A stretch of 64,000 bases of DNA from Lasiodiplodia sp. COLG20 (GCA_009801085.1 VNWV01000005.1:1860001-1924000), one strand, 5' to 3'; counted from the stretch's first letter, positions 10,388-23,574 are shown. The notes: generated by a model not told the origin, from the letters alone. Made by a program: numbers and translations.

Positions 10388-13103
10388 TCAGTTTTCAGTC
10401 TCCTTGTCGTCGTCATCCTTTTCGAACTCTGCTAGCAGCTCCGCTTCAAGTGCATCGTCGTCTTCGTCGGCCTCCGCCTGGTTCAGCTTGCTCGCGTCCT
10501 CTTCGCCCTGCCCTTCCTCCGGGCCCGTCGTGTCTGGACTCGGGAGGCCGGATGAGTGCTCGACGATTGCGACGTTGGTCAAACTGGTCACCCGCTCTAG
10601 CGCCCGCTTCTTCCGCCGCTGGAGCTTGGACCCCGCCACGCTGACCGTCCCGTCGTCCGTCATGTTAGAGTCGCTGTCGCTGGTTTCCGAGTTGTCGGTC
10701 GACTCGGCGTTCCGTTTTCTTTTCTTGTGCAACGTCTTCACCGACGTCTCGCTGCGCACGCTGGCATCTGACTCGAACCCGTCAGACTTGTCACCTGCTT
10801 CGCCGTCCGTATCGCTCTCGTCAAGGAATTCTGCGAGCTCCTTTTCGAGCTCCTCGCGGTCTGTATCGTCCAGCCTGAGGTTCTGTTCGTCGACGGGGGA
10901 AGTGGGCATCATTTCATCCAGTTCATCGTCATCGCTAGCCGTATCGTCTTCCCCAAGCTCATCAATGTCGGTTTCCGCAGTCACGGCATCCTCTTCGGAT
11001 GAAGACATCACGGTACCCTCATCGAGCTCGTCGAATGGGGAACCCTGCGAGGCGTGCGGGCCGCGCTCATCAGGCTCCACATGGATGATGTGGGGCCCTT
11101 CCGGCGCACGTTGCCACTTGACGAAACATTCCTTGAGCCAGTCCACAGTCACGATCTTGATCTGAGGGTGTCGTGCTGCTTGCCGGACTTTTTGTGTTCG
11201 CCGATTCCTCGCTGCGACTACGTGCGTGGTTTTTCGGTTGATGACTTCGGACACCTTTGCGCCAAAGCTCTTTGACCAAACGGCAAACTCGGAACTGCAG
11301 ACACATTAGGATGCGACCCGGAGCTACCAAGGTACTGCAATACTTACTTTTGAATGTTGGTCCCCAGCGGGACCACTCCGGAGAATACGATTGAGACACC
11401 CTTGAGAACGCTCCGTTTCATGTCAGGCATGATTAAAGCGACGTCTGGCACTATCTCCAAGTCGTCAATCGGCCGTTTCTTCGGGCTCTTTTCCCCTTTG
11501 AGCTGCGCCAACCTTCCGCCCTGGGCGCCAGATCGGTTCCTTTCGTATCGCTCGTAGAAGCGTTGATGAACGGACCGCAGGTTGGCTTCCAGATGTGCGA
11601 GCTCCTCATCGTCATCGTGAAGAAGGTTATGGCGTCTGTGAGCATCACTAGGCGTTTCATCACCATTCTCGCGGTTCTCCTCCTTTTCTGCGGCCTCTTG
11701 GTCCGCCTTGTCGAGAATTTCCTGCCTACGCAACAGCGGCTTGTCTTCCATCTGCGTCGCGATCGTCTCGTTCTGCTCGTCCGTCTGCTCCTTAAGCAAC
11801 TCAGGGTTGTCACCCCCGCTCATGGCAACAAGCTGTTCCTCTAGCGAAGTCGTTTCACTATTGGGCTTGGGGGGCATCTGGATTTTGAGATGTGAGAGCT
11901 TCTCTTCGGCCGTTGAGCCCTCTGTCGCACCCTCCTTCGCACCTGCTGTTTCGTCTTGTGGCGGGGTATACGGCGGCGGTGGGTCCGCTGGGGCAATGTC
12001 ATGTCGCTTGGGGAGAAAGCTGCTGTTGATGTCGCCAATGCCCACGAAAAAGTCATATGGTGTCACCTTGATCAGGTTACTGTGCCAGTTCCAGACGTCA
12101 CCTCTGTCATCGATGATAACGACCATCTTGGTGTCCACAGGAAAGATTCGGTGTAGCGTTTTGACCGTCAGGCTACCGCTCTCGTCTCGACTGAGAATCC
12201 TATCGCCGAAAATCTTGCGATTGGGGTCAACAATCTTCGCGATATTCTGCGCGTAGGCCCGTGTTCCCATCGTGTAAATGTGCAGCTCATAGATCTTTGA
12301 GATGTTCTCCAAAAATTCTCGCAAGCCCGGTCTCAACTTGATGTAGTACCAACATCCTCTCCCGCCCGGTCCATTATCAAGGAGTTGGAAGGATTGCACA
12401 TCCTTGACCGCATCGTAGTTCGGGTTATCCGGATCCCTCTGCCATTCGGCTACGGTTGGATCCACCGTCGCGTGGATGATAGTCTGATCCAGATCGACGA
12501 CGAGGGAGAGCTTCTTACTGGACAGGAGGCGGCGTTTGGCTTCCTCCTCGGCGCGAATGGCGACATCTTCGCTGATCTTGAGGGCGGTGCTGCCATGGGC
12601 TCGGACGACAGTAGCACGGTCGATATCGCGCATCGTTGTGTTGAAACTTACTCTGTGGTCTTGTCAGGGAAAAAAATCTTGGGGGCGGTCGGCATGACTT
12701 ACTCGTCCATATTCTTTCCGCAGTTGACGCACATTCCGCCCCATTGGACTTCGTGTGAACACTCTTCATTGAGCTCGAATAGCTTGACTCTGTTTGATAT
12801 CAGCAAAGGGCGACGGATCCGGACCGGCGGGAAGACCGCGCGCGCCACTTACCCCTCGCGCTCGATGACGTCTCCCTCCCTGATAAACCAGGTCCTCAGG
12901 GTGCCTTCCTTCTCGGCTTGGAAGTCGGCCGGGAACTTCTTCTCGACCTCATTTTCCTGGCCGAACTCATCAACTTCCGTCACAGAAGTTGTATAGTAGT
13001 ATGAGAAGAGCTTCGCGAACCTCTTCACCTTGTCATCCTGTTGCTGCAGAAGCTTCGTGACGGTGATGGGGTAGTGAAGGTTTCTCGGGGAGTTGAACCG
13101 CAT
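10388..13103 (-). CDS. FCP1: RNA polymerase II CTD phosphatase Fcp1
   Basis: Four exons (12853-13103, 12703-12789, 11348-12652, 10388-11294) join in frame to 849 residues. Fcp1 removes Ser2 phosphate from the C-terminal repeat of RNA polymerase II so the enzyme can be recycled; it is nuclear. A CxxC-type motif (MCVNCGKNMDE) near 103-113 precedes the catalytic FCP homology domain with the signature DLDQT at 166-170, matching the DxDxT catalytic motif, and a later IIDDRGDVW motif. A BRCT domain starts near 549 (SEFAVWSKSFGAKVSEVI... VDWLKECF). The C-terminal 230 residues are strongly acidic with a basic patch KKRKR that may be a nuclear signal. The small 87 bp exon 2 carries the cysteines. All junctions have GT-AG ends. 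Confidence 0.94.
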
Positions 13104-13936
13104 TGCGCCTCACATGCTCAGCGAGGAGCGGCTTGCGGGGGTGGGTGGGCGGATGGAGGTGGTGTCGGGGTGGGCGCGCGGTGTGCAGGCGCATGCGGCA
13201 GCGGCGATCGTGCTTTTCTTGGCGGACACGCGAAGCTCTGGGAGCTTGGGCCGGTGGGCTGCGGAAGGATGGGCCAGCTACGACTGGGTGCGTGGGCCGG
13301 GATGGCAGGGTGGTGGAGCAAGCGACTGCAATTGGGGGAACGGGTGGGCGTGCGGACGCGTCGGACGTGGACTGACAACTGAGGTGGTGGTGCTTTGGTC
13401 GCGTTGCGCCAGTCAAAGAGCCGCAACCTCCAATTCCACGTTCTGCTGAGCGGGGCGCGCTTTCCTTTAATAGCCCTGGTGGGCGCTGCGGCACGTGACC
13501 GTGAAGCTCGGCTCCCTGGGTGCCGGAAACGAACACCCACACCTTTCACCGCGTTGCGGCGTGTTTTCCAGCAGCCACCCTTGCCGCGGCGCAGCATTCC
13601 TCGTGCGCAGCGTTTAAGAATTCGCTTGCACACCTTGCAAAGATGGGCGCCTGCTAAAAATGATGCCCTGGCGCTGTTGTGCCGCTTCACAGTGGAGCCT
13701 GCAGGTGGAGCTTGAGCATGCGGTTAGCACGCCACGCGACAGAGCGCGACGCCAAGCTTTCTTGATCTTGCTCTATCTTTAGGCTATGCGGATGCTTGTC
13801 GTCTTTTTGAAGACCTGAAACGAAAAAAGAAGATGGTGCTCCACAGCACTCTCTAGGCACCCGCCCGCAAAATGGAATAGTTAATGCAACCCACGACAGC
13901 AACTCCCGCGCCTCAGCAAGAACGCCACTAAAGTGC
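13104..13936. other. FCP1 promoter and AsnRS 3' flank
   Basis: Between two genes on the same strand. GC-rich; G-rich on the plus strand from 13120 to 13400. No gene seen. Confidence 0.5.
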
Positions 13937-15700
13937 TTACGGCGTGCAGCGACCCATGTAGCGCGGGTACAGGCAGCAGTCCCTGACAGTGTGCTGCTTG
14001 CAAAGCCACGCCAGGAAACGCTCCAAACCCAGGCCATAGCCACCGTGGGGCGAGCTGCCATACCTGAGTTATTTGTTAGCGAACGTACCCTGTAACCGGG
14101 GTGTCAGTCTATTTGTCACTTACTTCCGCTGGTCGGTGTACCAGTAGTACGGCTCAGGGTTGAGACCCTCGCGCTTGAAGGCCGCCATAAGCGCGTCGTG
14201 ATCATCCAACCTCATCGATCCACCCACGATCTCGCCAACGCCAGGCATCAGGCAGTCGACACTCTCGGTCACGCGGGGATCCTCCTTATCCCTCTGCATG
14301 TAGAAGGCCTTGATCTCGACCGGGAAGTGGGTCAGGAAGATGGGCCTGTTGATGATATCCGTCATCCTACGCTCGGCAGCTTCCGCAATGTCGTCGCCGA
14401 ACTTGTGAGGCTCGCCCTCCTCGTTGGGGATTTCGTGCTCGACCAGCCATTGGATGGCGTCAGAGTACTTCATACGCATGAACGGCCTCTCGGGCATCTT
14501 GAAGTCGGGGTTGAGGTTCTTGATGTAGCCAGCGATGACCGGGTCAGCCATGGTAAGCTCGAGGACACGGCAGATGATGTGCTCAAGGTGAGTCAGAAGG
14601 TCATCGAAGGTGATGAAGTCCAGCTCGGCCTCGATGTGCGTGTACTCGGACAAGTGGCGTCTGGTGAGGGACTTCTCCGCACGGAAGGACTTCTCGATAC
14701 AGTAGACGTCGCCCATGGAAGGCAGCACGGTCTCGAGGTACAGCTGAGAAGACTGGGTAAGGAAGGCATCCTGGCCGTAGTAGTCGAATTTGAAAAGCGT
14801 TGCGCCACCCTCGACCTGCGTCTGCACCAGAGCAGGAGGGCTGACCTTGCGGATCCTGGTCTCCTTGTATGCCGTGTGGAAAGCGTACTCGATAGCATCG
14901 CGGACCAACATAACCGAGGAAGCGACCTCACCGCGAAGAGTGAGGTGGCGCAGGTCCAGCAGCGTGCTAGGATCAGCCTTGGCCTGAACCCTGTTGGTGA
15001 TGGCGTCTTCACCGCCAGCAGCCTTCCACTCCTTGGGGATCCTGTAAAAATCGGCGTGAAGCTCGCGGTTGAGGGGAGCGTGAGCGCCGGCCGGGACCTC
15101 GAACATCTCGCCGTAGATCTCCATGGAGGTCTCGCGGGTCAAGGTAAGGGCATCGTAGGTCTTCGCCAGCTTACCGGCGATGACGACCTGCATGAAGCCG
15201 TAGCCGTCCCTCAGCGTAATGAAGAGGACATCCTTCTGCTTGCGCTCGCGGTGCACGCGGCCAAGCACCTTCACACGAGTGCCCTTGTTCTCGGAGTCCT
15301 GGCTGCTGCGCAGCTTGATGTGGTCGCCCGTCTCGTCCAGCTTGATCTTGATGGCCTGAGGCAGGCTGGTGTCTTCCTCAATGACGACCTTCTTGGCCTC
15401 CTCCAGAACCTTTGCGCGCTCTGCCTCTTCCTTTGCACGCTGGGCGGTGAGTTCCTGCTCGCGGGCAGCCTTCTTCTTCTGCTGGTCGTAGTAGTTGACT
15501 GCCTTCTTCAGGCCGGCCTTAGCGACGGGTTTCCATTCCTTCGCAGCCTCGTCCTCGCTCTGGGACTTGCGGGTCAGGTATGAAGCCTCGGCGGGGCGCT
15601 GGAGGTAGGCGAATTGAAGCGTCTTGAAGGGCGATTCCTGGGTGCCCTGCTGGGTGGGCTCGTCTTTACCGATGTCCTCGTCGATGTAGATGGTAGCCAT
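13937..15700 (-). CDS. DED81: Cytosolic asparaginyl-tRNA synthetase
   Basis: Exons 14124-15700 and 13937-14063 (60 bp intron, phase 2) give 567 residues. The enzyme charges tRNA-Asn in the cytosol. Order: N-terminal extension with a Lys/Glu-rich coiled coil (about 80-115), OB-fold anticodon-binding domain (about 145-230, [19 protein letters not shown]), then the class II catalytic core including motif 2 ([20 protein letters not shown]; the Arg contacts ATP). The 42-codon last exon carries class II motif 3 ([14 protein letters not shown]), so the short exon is essential. The ATG giving MATIYIDED fits fungal orthologues; the frame upstream is open but unlike the family. Confidence 0.95.
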
Positions 15701-16421
15701 CTTGGAGGGGCAGGGTGCGCGAAAAGAGGTTGTGGTGCGATTGGAGGCAGAGCGCAACGAGAGGGCGACCGTGTTTATTAGATTGTCGGCGGGCGAACAG
15801 TCATCTCGGTGGGATGAGTCGAAATTCTGGCCTATCTTATCGGCCCCTCAATCGCTTGGCCCGTTCGCCGCACCAGTGTCTCCTCCGCCTCCGCCAACAA
15901 CGCGCAACGCAACATCTCATGACACATCATCAATTTGTCCGTTCTTACGGGCCGCGAGCCGGTCTTCATTGCTTTCCGATGTCTCAGCCTCAGTTCGACG
16001 CCTTTGTCAGGTGATTAGGGCAGCATTGTGTGATGGCATAATAGGAGCGATTACGCTCGCTGTTCCTATTCAGAGTATTCCTTGTCAGCAGAAGCTGCCC
16101 AGGCCAGTCGCTTGATTCAAAAAGCCTCGAGACAGCTTGCACTCAGCGCTTGCATCAATTGCGACGCTAGGTTGCACAGTTCCATGAAAAAGATATGCAT
16201 GAACTTCGGTCATGCTGCAAAACCTTCTTTCACTCCAGGCAGTTGAACGATTCAATTCATGAAGCATTGAACATTGCAAGTTTCGATGTTTCGTCAATAT
16301 CAATTCGTCGAGCGCATGCCAATTTTTCGCAGACTCAAGCGCGAACAAACAATGGACCTTTTCAACCCCAACACGTCCCGCAAAACTGGAGTAACAAATT
16401 TTCATTGGTGACGCTTGTCCT
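15701..16421. other. AsnRS promoter and nuclease-gene 3' flank
   Basis: 721 bp holding the AsnRS promoter next to 15700 and the 3' UTR of the secreted nuclease gene. No gene seen. Confidence 0.5.
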
Positions 16422-17265
16422 TTAGCAAGTGTCCAACATATCCTGCAAGGCACTCTTCTCCGCCGAAGTAATCGTCAGGCTATACACAGACTTCACCTTG
16501 ATCCAGGACCTGGCGTAGACGCAGTAGAACGAAGCTTTTGCCCAGTCAGTCTCACGGCCTCTGATGTTGGACGAAGAGGATACTCACCAAGCGGAGGCTT
16601 CCACGCGTCAGGAGACTTGTCGCCCTTGGATTGGTTCACGTTGTCGGTGACGGCCCACAGCTGGGGGTTGTCGAGGTCGTTTGCGAAGTCCTCGCGCCTG
16701 GCAGCAGTCCAGGAAGAGGCGCCAGACTTGGCCTCACGTCAGCCGCAGTTCATGAGTACAGTAGATCCCGAATGCTCACCTTCCAGGCCTCCGAGAGAGG
16801 CACCATGTGGTCGATGTCGACATCAGAAGCGGCGGTCCAAGTAGCGCCGTCATACGGGCTGAACCAGGTACCACTGGTGGCAGCGCAAGCGCTGCTGGTG
16901 ACGACGTTGGTTCCGTCACGCTTCAGGACAGTCTCGCGGGTGTTGCAGGAGCTGCTCAAAGTCAGGAATTGATGATTTCAGGACGCTGCCATGGAATGTA
17001 CGAACCCCGAGATGGTGATCCAATGGTTGAATTCCTATTTTCTTTTGTCAGCAAATACGACAACCAACAAGACCGAGGCGCTTACATCACGGCTGTAGCC
17101 AGTGGAAGAACCCTTGGCAGCAACAGTCAGGCCGGCAAGCTGGCTCTGAGCAGTCGAGAGCGACGGAATGCCAGGCGGCGTGGGCACGGGAGCCGGGGCA
17201 GGAAGGGCCTGAGTGAGCAGAGGAGCGGCGCTCAGAAGCGCGCTGACGGCGACGAAGAACTGCAT
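16422..17265 (-). CDS. Secreted DUF1524 / HNH-type nuclease-like protein
   Basis: Five exons: 17086-17265, 17006-17034, 16780-16954, 16588-16726, 16422-16534; 211 residues. The N-terminus MQFFVAVSALLSAAPLLTQALPAPA is a clear signal peptide, so the product is exported. The core shows the fungal secreted DUF1524 pattern (related to the GmrSD C-terminal HNH domain): GYSRD near 56, cysteine in SSCNTRETVLKRD, the metal-binding DIDHMVPLSEAW at 116-127, then DNPQLWAVTDNVNQSKGD and a KSVYSLTITSAEK motif near the C-terminus. The nuclease role is inferred from the HNH-like DxDHxVPL motif; the physiological substrate is unknown (extracellular nucleic acid is the obvious candidate). Exon 2 is only 29 bp with donor GTTCGT. 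The intron 3 acceptor could be one of two nearby AGs (3-residue aspect: 16726 chosen because it gives the family sequence WKSGASSW). Confidence 0.87.
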
Positions 17266-18871
17266 TGTCCGGGATCTGCGATTTGGCTGCACTGGAAAGC
17301 TGGAGGTGAATCACGACGCAATTGAAGTTAGGCCATCATCGTCGCGTTTATAAACACCGGGCCATGAGGTTCATCTCGCTGGGGTCCATCGGTGGCCTCC
17401 GCTCGTTTCATCGTGTACAACAATATGCGCTCTCCCGCACCAATGATAAGAGCACGCGTGGGTGCTTCCTTACAGCACGTGGGACAAAGGCGCGAAGCAG
17501 GACCCTTAACGATGATGGAAGTGGAAGGTGATTCAGGACGCCAAGGCGCGCGCAAGAAATAACCTTACCCACTATCTGCCAGTCAGCGGGCCGAACCTGG
17601 CTCCTCCAAACCAAAGAAGAAAGTTGGACCAGCAGGCCGTCAATCAGATCTCTGGACAGGCGAGCAAGCGAGCAAGGGCCGGATTGGCGCTGCTTGGCAA
17701 ATGGCAGGAACGGGACCCAGCCGAGGGATGGTGACTCGGAGAAGTCGTCGAACCCGAGACCGGAGAAGCAGAATCGCGGTTGCGGGGTACTGCAACCACA
17801 GGAGCTGCACGAGATACGCACGGGGCCTTATCATTCGCTGCCGCTGCACCCTCGATAGGCTGGAACTTGGCATCGAATGCGCGAGCCTTGGCGATGGCCA
17901 AGAGTACTTTTATTCGTACTGCCACTTCTCGACCCGGTCGCCGCTGATTCGCGATTACGGCATTGGCGGCAGCGGACAGATTGCCCGTTCGGGCAGATGC
18001 GGACGCTCGCCACGGTGTTTTTGTTTCCACGGTCGCTGCTTACACGCAAGGGATAATCCAATTTGCACGTCGGCGAACTCCTATCCTCCTTCTTTCCTTG
18101 CGACAGCATGCTTTAGGTTCTCCTAGGGTGTTCGCCTGTTTCTTGCCGCATAGAGAAGCTGCGAAATGCAGTCTTCCTTACCGCTTCGCTTACGAGCTAC
18201 CTTGTCGACTCATGGGTGCAGATCATTCTGGTCCATTATTCTCCGAGTATCTATCTTTGTCGGAAATCCTTTTCATCCGGATACGAGAACCATCGCGCCT
18301 CATATCTGGGTGGATTGCGGCCCAGGTTCCCGTCTGTTTGCTAATACCAACTTCAAGCACAGCCTTGTCAATCGCCGAAGCGCATCCCTTGTTACTTCAC
18401 GGGACTGATTCCCTGGAACCGATACCTCCCCGACTACACCCACGAGATGAAAAAAACTACCGGACTTGAGCCTATATTCGGCCTGTTCCGCTCTTGAAAC
18501 TCATGGTGGCTGCAAAGCAATATCCGTTCTCTGCCACTGGCCGACTTTTCCCGTTATGGTTAAAGGATGCACGTCACGACGATAAGCTTATTGCAGTCTC
18601 AACGTCAGTTACTGCGGAGCCGGCCGGCGGCGATTATAGTTTGATAGTCATCAAACACTGTCACTGGAATCCGTCAAGCCAGAAGGACTCAGAAAGAATC
18701 TGGAGTCTCCGAACGAAAAGGCGAATCGACTGGCGCTCAATTGGATCTGTTGTACCTCTACAACGATCCAGAACTACAAAGAAAAATTGACGAAGCATCT
18801 CCGAGGTTGCATCCCCGTCAGGCTTCCCCAGAACATCCATCTTTCCGAGCCAAGCACATCGTCCTTCCTCT
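17266..18871. other. Long intergenic stretch, no gene supported
   Basis: 1.6 kb between the nuclease start and the subtilase stop. Frames such as 17963-18469 (plus) look random, with no family pattern or splice sites. Apart from the TATA box near 17350 I see nothing. Confidence 0.5.
17347..17354 (-). promoter_or_regulatory. TATA box of the secreted nuclease gene
   Basis: TTTATAAA, palindromic, 82 bp upstream of the ATG at 17265. Confidence 0.6.
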
Positions 18872-21802
18872 TCACACCACAGTCCCATTCACCGGACCCT
18901 CATAAGCATCCCTCGTCGCCTCGATTATCCCGCTCATCCAACTCTCCCAATCCTCCCTCTTCTCCTCATCCCCGCCAAACCTCAACCACTGCACCAACAG
19001 CCTGTACCCGCCCTTCTTCAATCCCACATATGTCGTCCCCGTCAAATCTCTCAGCGGAAAGCTCCACTGCAACGACAACTGCGTCAACGGCGTATCGCCA
19101 CTAAACAAGTAAATATTCCCCAACACCTCCACGCCCGCCACCGTCCCATTCGGCGTCATGCTCGTGCGCGTGTAATTCGTCACCGCCTGCGTGGGATCGT
19201 AGCCGTACCACGTCGGCACAAAATCAGTCGCAGCATCAACAACATCCACCCGCGTCCACCGCGTCGGCTGCAGCAGCGAGTAGCGGAAGACGGGCGTGTC
19301 GTCGTCGTAGAAGGCGTAGGCCTGGTGCGCGCCCTGCGCCAGCTTGCTGCCGTACTGGTACACCTGCGGCGCCGCGAACACGGACCGGTTCGCGTCGTGG
19401 ATGCCGGGCGTCGGCGGGTCCAGGCCGATGAGCTGCGTCGTCGAGTAGTCGTACGGCGCGCCGACGTACGGGATCGACAGCGTCTCGTTGAGGCTGGACG
19501 TCGCGGTGATGTAGCCCGAGTAGATGGGGATCTCCTTCGGGTCGAGGCCGGTGGGCGGGGCGACGGTGAAGGCGACGGAGGCGGAGCCGCCGGCGGGGAC
19601 GGTGACGCTGGTGGAAGAGGCGAATTTGATGGAGGCGGCGAAGGGGAGGGGCGCCAGGTTGATGTACCGTCCGTCGCTCCAGCCCAGGTTGTCCGGCGCG
19701 CTGTTGCCGTACGGGTAGAAGGCCATGCCGTTGGCCGCCGTGTGGCCGAGCTCGTACGTCACGTCCTCGGCCGTCGGGTTGCGCAGCGTGAAGCTCGTGT
19801 CGACCGTCGCCAGCGTCTCCGTGCCGCCCAGCTCGAACTGGCTCGGCGACGCGCTCGTCTGGTGGAACACGGCGTCCGCGGCCGCGACCAGGCCCGCGCC
19901 TTGCTGCGGCGTCGGCGAGTAGTCCTCGCGGCCCGCCGCCAGCAGCGGCTTCGCCGTCGTCTTGAGGATGTCGAAGATCTCGTCGATGGAGAGGTCCGGG
20001 TGCTGCGACTTGACCAGCGCGTACACGCCGGACAGGTAGGGCGCCGCCATGGAGGTGCCGCTGGCGACGGCCCACCCGCCGCCGCCGAGCGGGTAGGTCG
20101 AGATGATGTTGCCGCCCGGAGCCGCGATTTGCGGCTTCAGGGCGAAGTCCCAGGATGGGCCTGCGGGGGACGTCCATGTCAGTCATCAGTCTTCAAGAAG
20201 GTGTGAGTCTGCCTTACCAACGCTGCTGAAGTTGTTCATCTGCCCCCCTAGAAATTGCTCTTCCAAAACCGGGGTCTTATCCGTAAACGACAGTTTCACC
20301 TCGCCATTCGTCTTGATGGCATCGTAAATCGTGGAATCAGTGGTAGACCCGATCGACACGATGGTGCCGTTGCCAACGACAGCCACGACCGGAACACCGT
20401 AGCCCTGGATGAAGATGTTGTCGCTGTCCGGATCAGGGAACGTCAGGATCTTGGTGAAGCCGTTCGCGACGGCCTGCTGTTGGCTGACAGTCACGGGGCA
20501 CCAGCCTCGCTTCACGACCACGACGTAGTTGGAGATATCACCTGTCAGGTTCGCAGCAAGAGCCTCGTAGTTCTCGCTGTAGCAGCCGAACTCCGACTGC
20601 GCCGAGCCATCGCCAGCAACCACGGCCGTGTAGTTGCCGCTCGGGAACGGGTACAAGGCGCCATACCGATGACTGTCGCCCACCTCATCCCTCAGCTCGT
20701 ACGTCGGAAACTCGCTGTTCTCGACAGACGCAACCGCCAAGGCATCGGGCATGATGGCCGGGTCGCTCAGCCAGAAGGGGCCGGACTCGCCGTTGTTTCC
20801 CGCCGCAGCGACGACGGCGATGCCGCGCCGCTTCAGCCCCGCGACCAGCTCGAGGTACGGGCTGGACGGGTCGCCGCCCCAGGCCGCGTAGCCGCCCAGC
20901 GACATGCTGATCAGGTGCGGGCCGTCGTCCGCGGCGCGCTGCATGGCCGCGACGATGACGTCCTCGTGCGCGCCCCCCGTGCAGCCGAACACGCGGTACA
21001 TGCCCAGCTCGGCCTCGGGCGCGACGCCGACGAGGCTGGAGAAGAGCGTGTCGTTGGTGGCGGACGCGTCCATGCCCACGATGCCGGACACGTGCGTGCC
21101 GTGGAAGCCGCCCAGGCACGTCGTCAGCGGGTCTGGCTTCGACGCGATCTTGGAGGGATCGTAGCCGTCGTACGCGTCGCCGACCAGGTCGTAGCCGAAG
21201 CTGAACTTGCAGCCCGACCCGAAGCAGCCGCCCAGCGCCGGGTGCCGGTGGTCGACGCCGCTGTCGACGATGGCGATTTTGACCCCGGCGCCGCGGATGC
21301 CGGCGGCGTGGGCTTCGTCGACGCCGGTTAGGCGGTGCGCGGAGTTGAAGTCGACTGCTGCATCGGCCGAGGTGGCTCGCTTGGCATGGCTGGCTGCTGA
21401 GCGGACGGCATGGTGGAGGTTGGATTCGAAGGCGGCGGCGCTGTCGGCGAAGGTGGTGTCGAGCTCCGGGCGGGGGATCCAGCGCACGGGGGAGACGTGC
21501 GTGACTTCCGGGATCGACTTGAGTGCGTCGACGGCGGAGTCGTTGGATAGGCTGACCGAGAGGCCATAGAAGAGGTCCGAGTCGTTGAACTCGTAGCGCA
21601 CATTGTAGGCCACGGCTTTCTCGGCGCACTTGCGATGGAATGCCGCTTTTGGGTCTGCTCGTCCACCATCCGCGGTGGAGTTGCGCAGGTGCACGAAGTA
21701 GGCGTTGGGGACGTGTGAGGGCTCCGCTGCTTGGGCGCGCTGGGTAGGTTGCGCGTTGGTCAGGGCCAACGCCCCCAGGAGGAGAGCGAGCGTGGATTGC
21801 AT
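18872..21802 (-). CDS. Secreted subtilisin-like serine protease with PA domain
   Basis: Exons 20218-21802 and 18872-20160 (57 bp intron) give 957 residues. A signal peptide (MQSTLALLLGALALTNA) is followed by an inhibitor-like propeptide to about 145. Peptidase S8 triad: Asp180 in IAIVDSGVDHRHP, His234 in GFHGTHVSG, Ser565 in SGTSMAAP; oxyanion Asn in AAGNNGESGP. A protease-associated (PA) insert occupies roughly 370-480, and a C-terminal Fn3/DUF1034-like region follows to the end. This layout is that of the large fungal subtilases related to Vpr and Pr1C, which digest extracellular protein in saprotrophy or on insect or plant hosts. The intron interrupts the domain just before the serine, and the exon 2 frame continues it exactly. 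A TTAAATAC box lies about 95 bp upstream of the start. Confidence 0.95.
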
Positions 21803-22960
21803 TGCTCACGAGGACAGAGCACTGGAACGAATGACTGAACGAGAGACTGCTGCTATCACAGCATGCTGCTCCAAAGACTGCTTCCATGCTGAAGTATTTA
21901 ACATGGACTTTCCGCAGTGTTGCAATCGCGAACACGAAGGCTCATGAGACTCTGTCGGACGGCATTTCCACGTCAAGGTAGGTGTTGTCTGGGTTTGTTC
22001 TTGGCGATGGTGCTTCAAGTAGGGTAGTTTCTATTAACCAGCTCATATAGTGTGGAGAGCTGTCTGGGGTACCGGCAACCACTTTGCCTGATCGGGAAGG
22101 TCTTGTGCCGTATCCGGCCTTGAACCGCACCACCGCTATCAGCTGATTGGTTATATCTGCTGGGGTTAATGGCACTTCTATGTCCCGCCTGTGATATCGT
22201 GCAGCCGACTCTCGTGTCTGCGGTCGTGAACCACACGGGACCGAGCCGGAGAGTTCATGCAGGTACCAGCGACGGGTGAGCGTATAAAGATAGAACACAA
22301 ACGAGCTGCCATTGCCAAAAGTCACGCAACGTAGCCATGATAATTGCTAGACTGCCATTTGACACATTGTGCAGCAGGCTGGTTCAGAGAGATCAAAACA
22401 TTAATCTTCAATTTTGTTATCAACGAAGCGATTCAATCTTTGATACGCAAGCATGGTTACGAAAGGTCAATGGGGTAGCACATCAACTTATAGTAAGCGC
22501 TATTTCTTGAGAGCGGTAATCTATCAGCCAGTAAGTCTCTTGGTCATTGTAGACTCTTTTAACAAATAATGTAAAAACAGTAGCTAAAGATCGCATCTAA
22601 TGTATGATAAGTATTAAATGAGTTTTCCTCATTTTTACAAAAACTAGTTCATTAAACGAAAATAAGTATTGAGAGGAAAAGGCAATAGGGTTCTCGAATT
22701 AAATGGGATAGTACATGTTTGTGCGATTCCCGGCAGCCAATTCTGTGTGACCAACGATAGGGCAAAGACAGGATTCTACACTTTGGCGATCTTAGACCGT
22801 GACATAGCCGAGGTTTGTGCGTACAAGTCATCTTTGTTAATAAGAAATTGACTCTACATTTTGCTGCATCATGATTGAAAGTTGACTGGTAAGGGAGACA
22901 CCTCGCCATACACTATTCTATAGAAAATCACGCGCCCAAGTTCAGACACTTTATCTACGC

Positions 22961-23137
22961 TATCTCCTAGGCTGACTCGATCCACCGGCACGTCCACCAG
23001 TACTGTATTGTAGTTTTTAATTGGTAGGAACGTGGGGAAGTGAGAAAAGTAAGTTATTAATCCACTAATTTAGAAGACGCTAATCCTAAAAATGTGACCA
23101 ATGGAAATGCCAGGGGATCGAGCCGGCCTAGGAGATA
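22961..23137. mobile_element. MITE-like element, family 1, copy A
   Basis: Starts TATCTCCTAGGCTGACTCGAT and ends with the near inverse (ATCGAGCCGGCCTAGGAGATA). The same ends and an internal CACGTCCAC motif recur at 36253-36436. Length 177 bp with no reading frame, so it would be non-autonomous. If the outer TA is a target duplication, ends are TCTCC...GGAGA, compatible with a Tc1/mariner-type origin; this is inference. Confidence 0.65.
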
Positions 23138-23481
23138 AGCCTAATCCCGGGGAACCCTCGACTATTATCGTCATCACGTGATATGTTGTCTTGTTACACA
23201 GCCAAGAAGATAAAGCAGGCCATATACTGGCGTGAGATAGCTGTAAAGGGAGTTTGGATAGATCATGTTGAGAGACTGGCATCTGCAGACTTCACCACGC
23301 CAATGCAAGATGAAGTTGCGGCAATGATGTGACGCAATAACAAAGGATGTGGCGCAGAGGAAGGCGGCGCTGACGCCCCTACCGCTCTGGGCATGGCGGG
23401 GCCCGCGTGAGGAAGCTGGCAGGGGCTCGGGGCTTAGATCGGGCGTCAGCATCCGCCTGGTTGAGCTCCATCTTCGCGCAA

Positions 23482-23490
23482 CATAAAAGG
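23482..23490 (+). promoter_or_regulatory. TATA-like box of small membrane protein gene
   Basis: CATAAAAGG, 85 bp upstream of the ATG at 23575. Confidence 0.45.
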
Positions 23491-23574
23491 AACCCTCCAC
23501 CTCCACAGTATGGAAAGCCAACATCAAAGCACTCGAGGGGGAAGAAAGACCCACTCAACTCTCAGTTCGGAGAA

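Larger units (their letters stand above)
21803..23574. other. Intergenic, AT-rich, holds MITE-like element
   Basis: Promoter of the subtilase at the left, promoter of the small membrane protein gene at the right. From 22330 to 23100 the sequence is markedly AT-rich compared with the gene blocks and may be decayed repeat DNA. The inverted-repeat element at 22961-23137 is listed separately. No gene seen. Confidence 0.5.

Noticed and set aside
14198..15583. 461-codon plus-strand frame
   Set aside because: Antisense shadow of asparaginyl-tRNA synthetase.
19325..21331. Two long plus-strand frames (293 and 358 codons)
   Set aside because: Antisense shadows of the subtilase exons, Arg/Val-rich with no domain.
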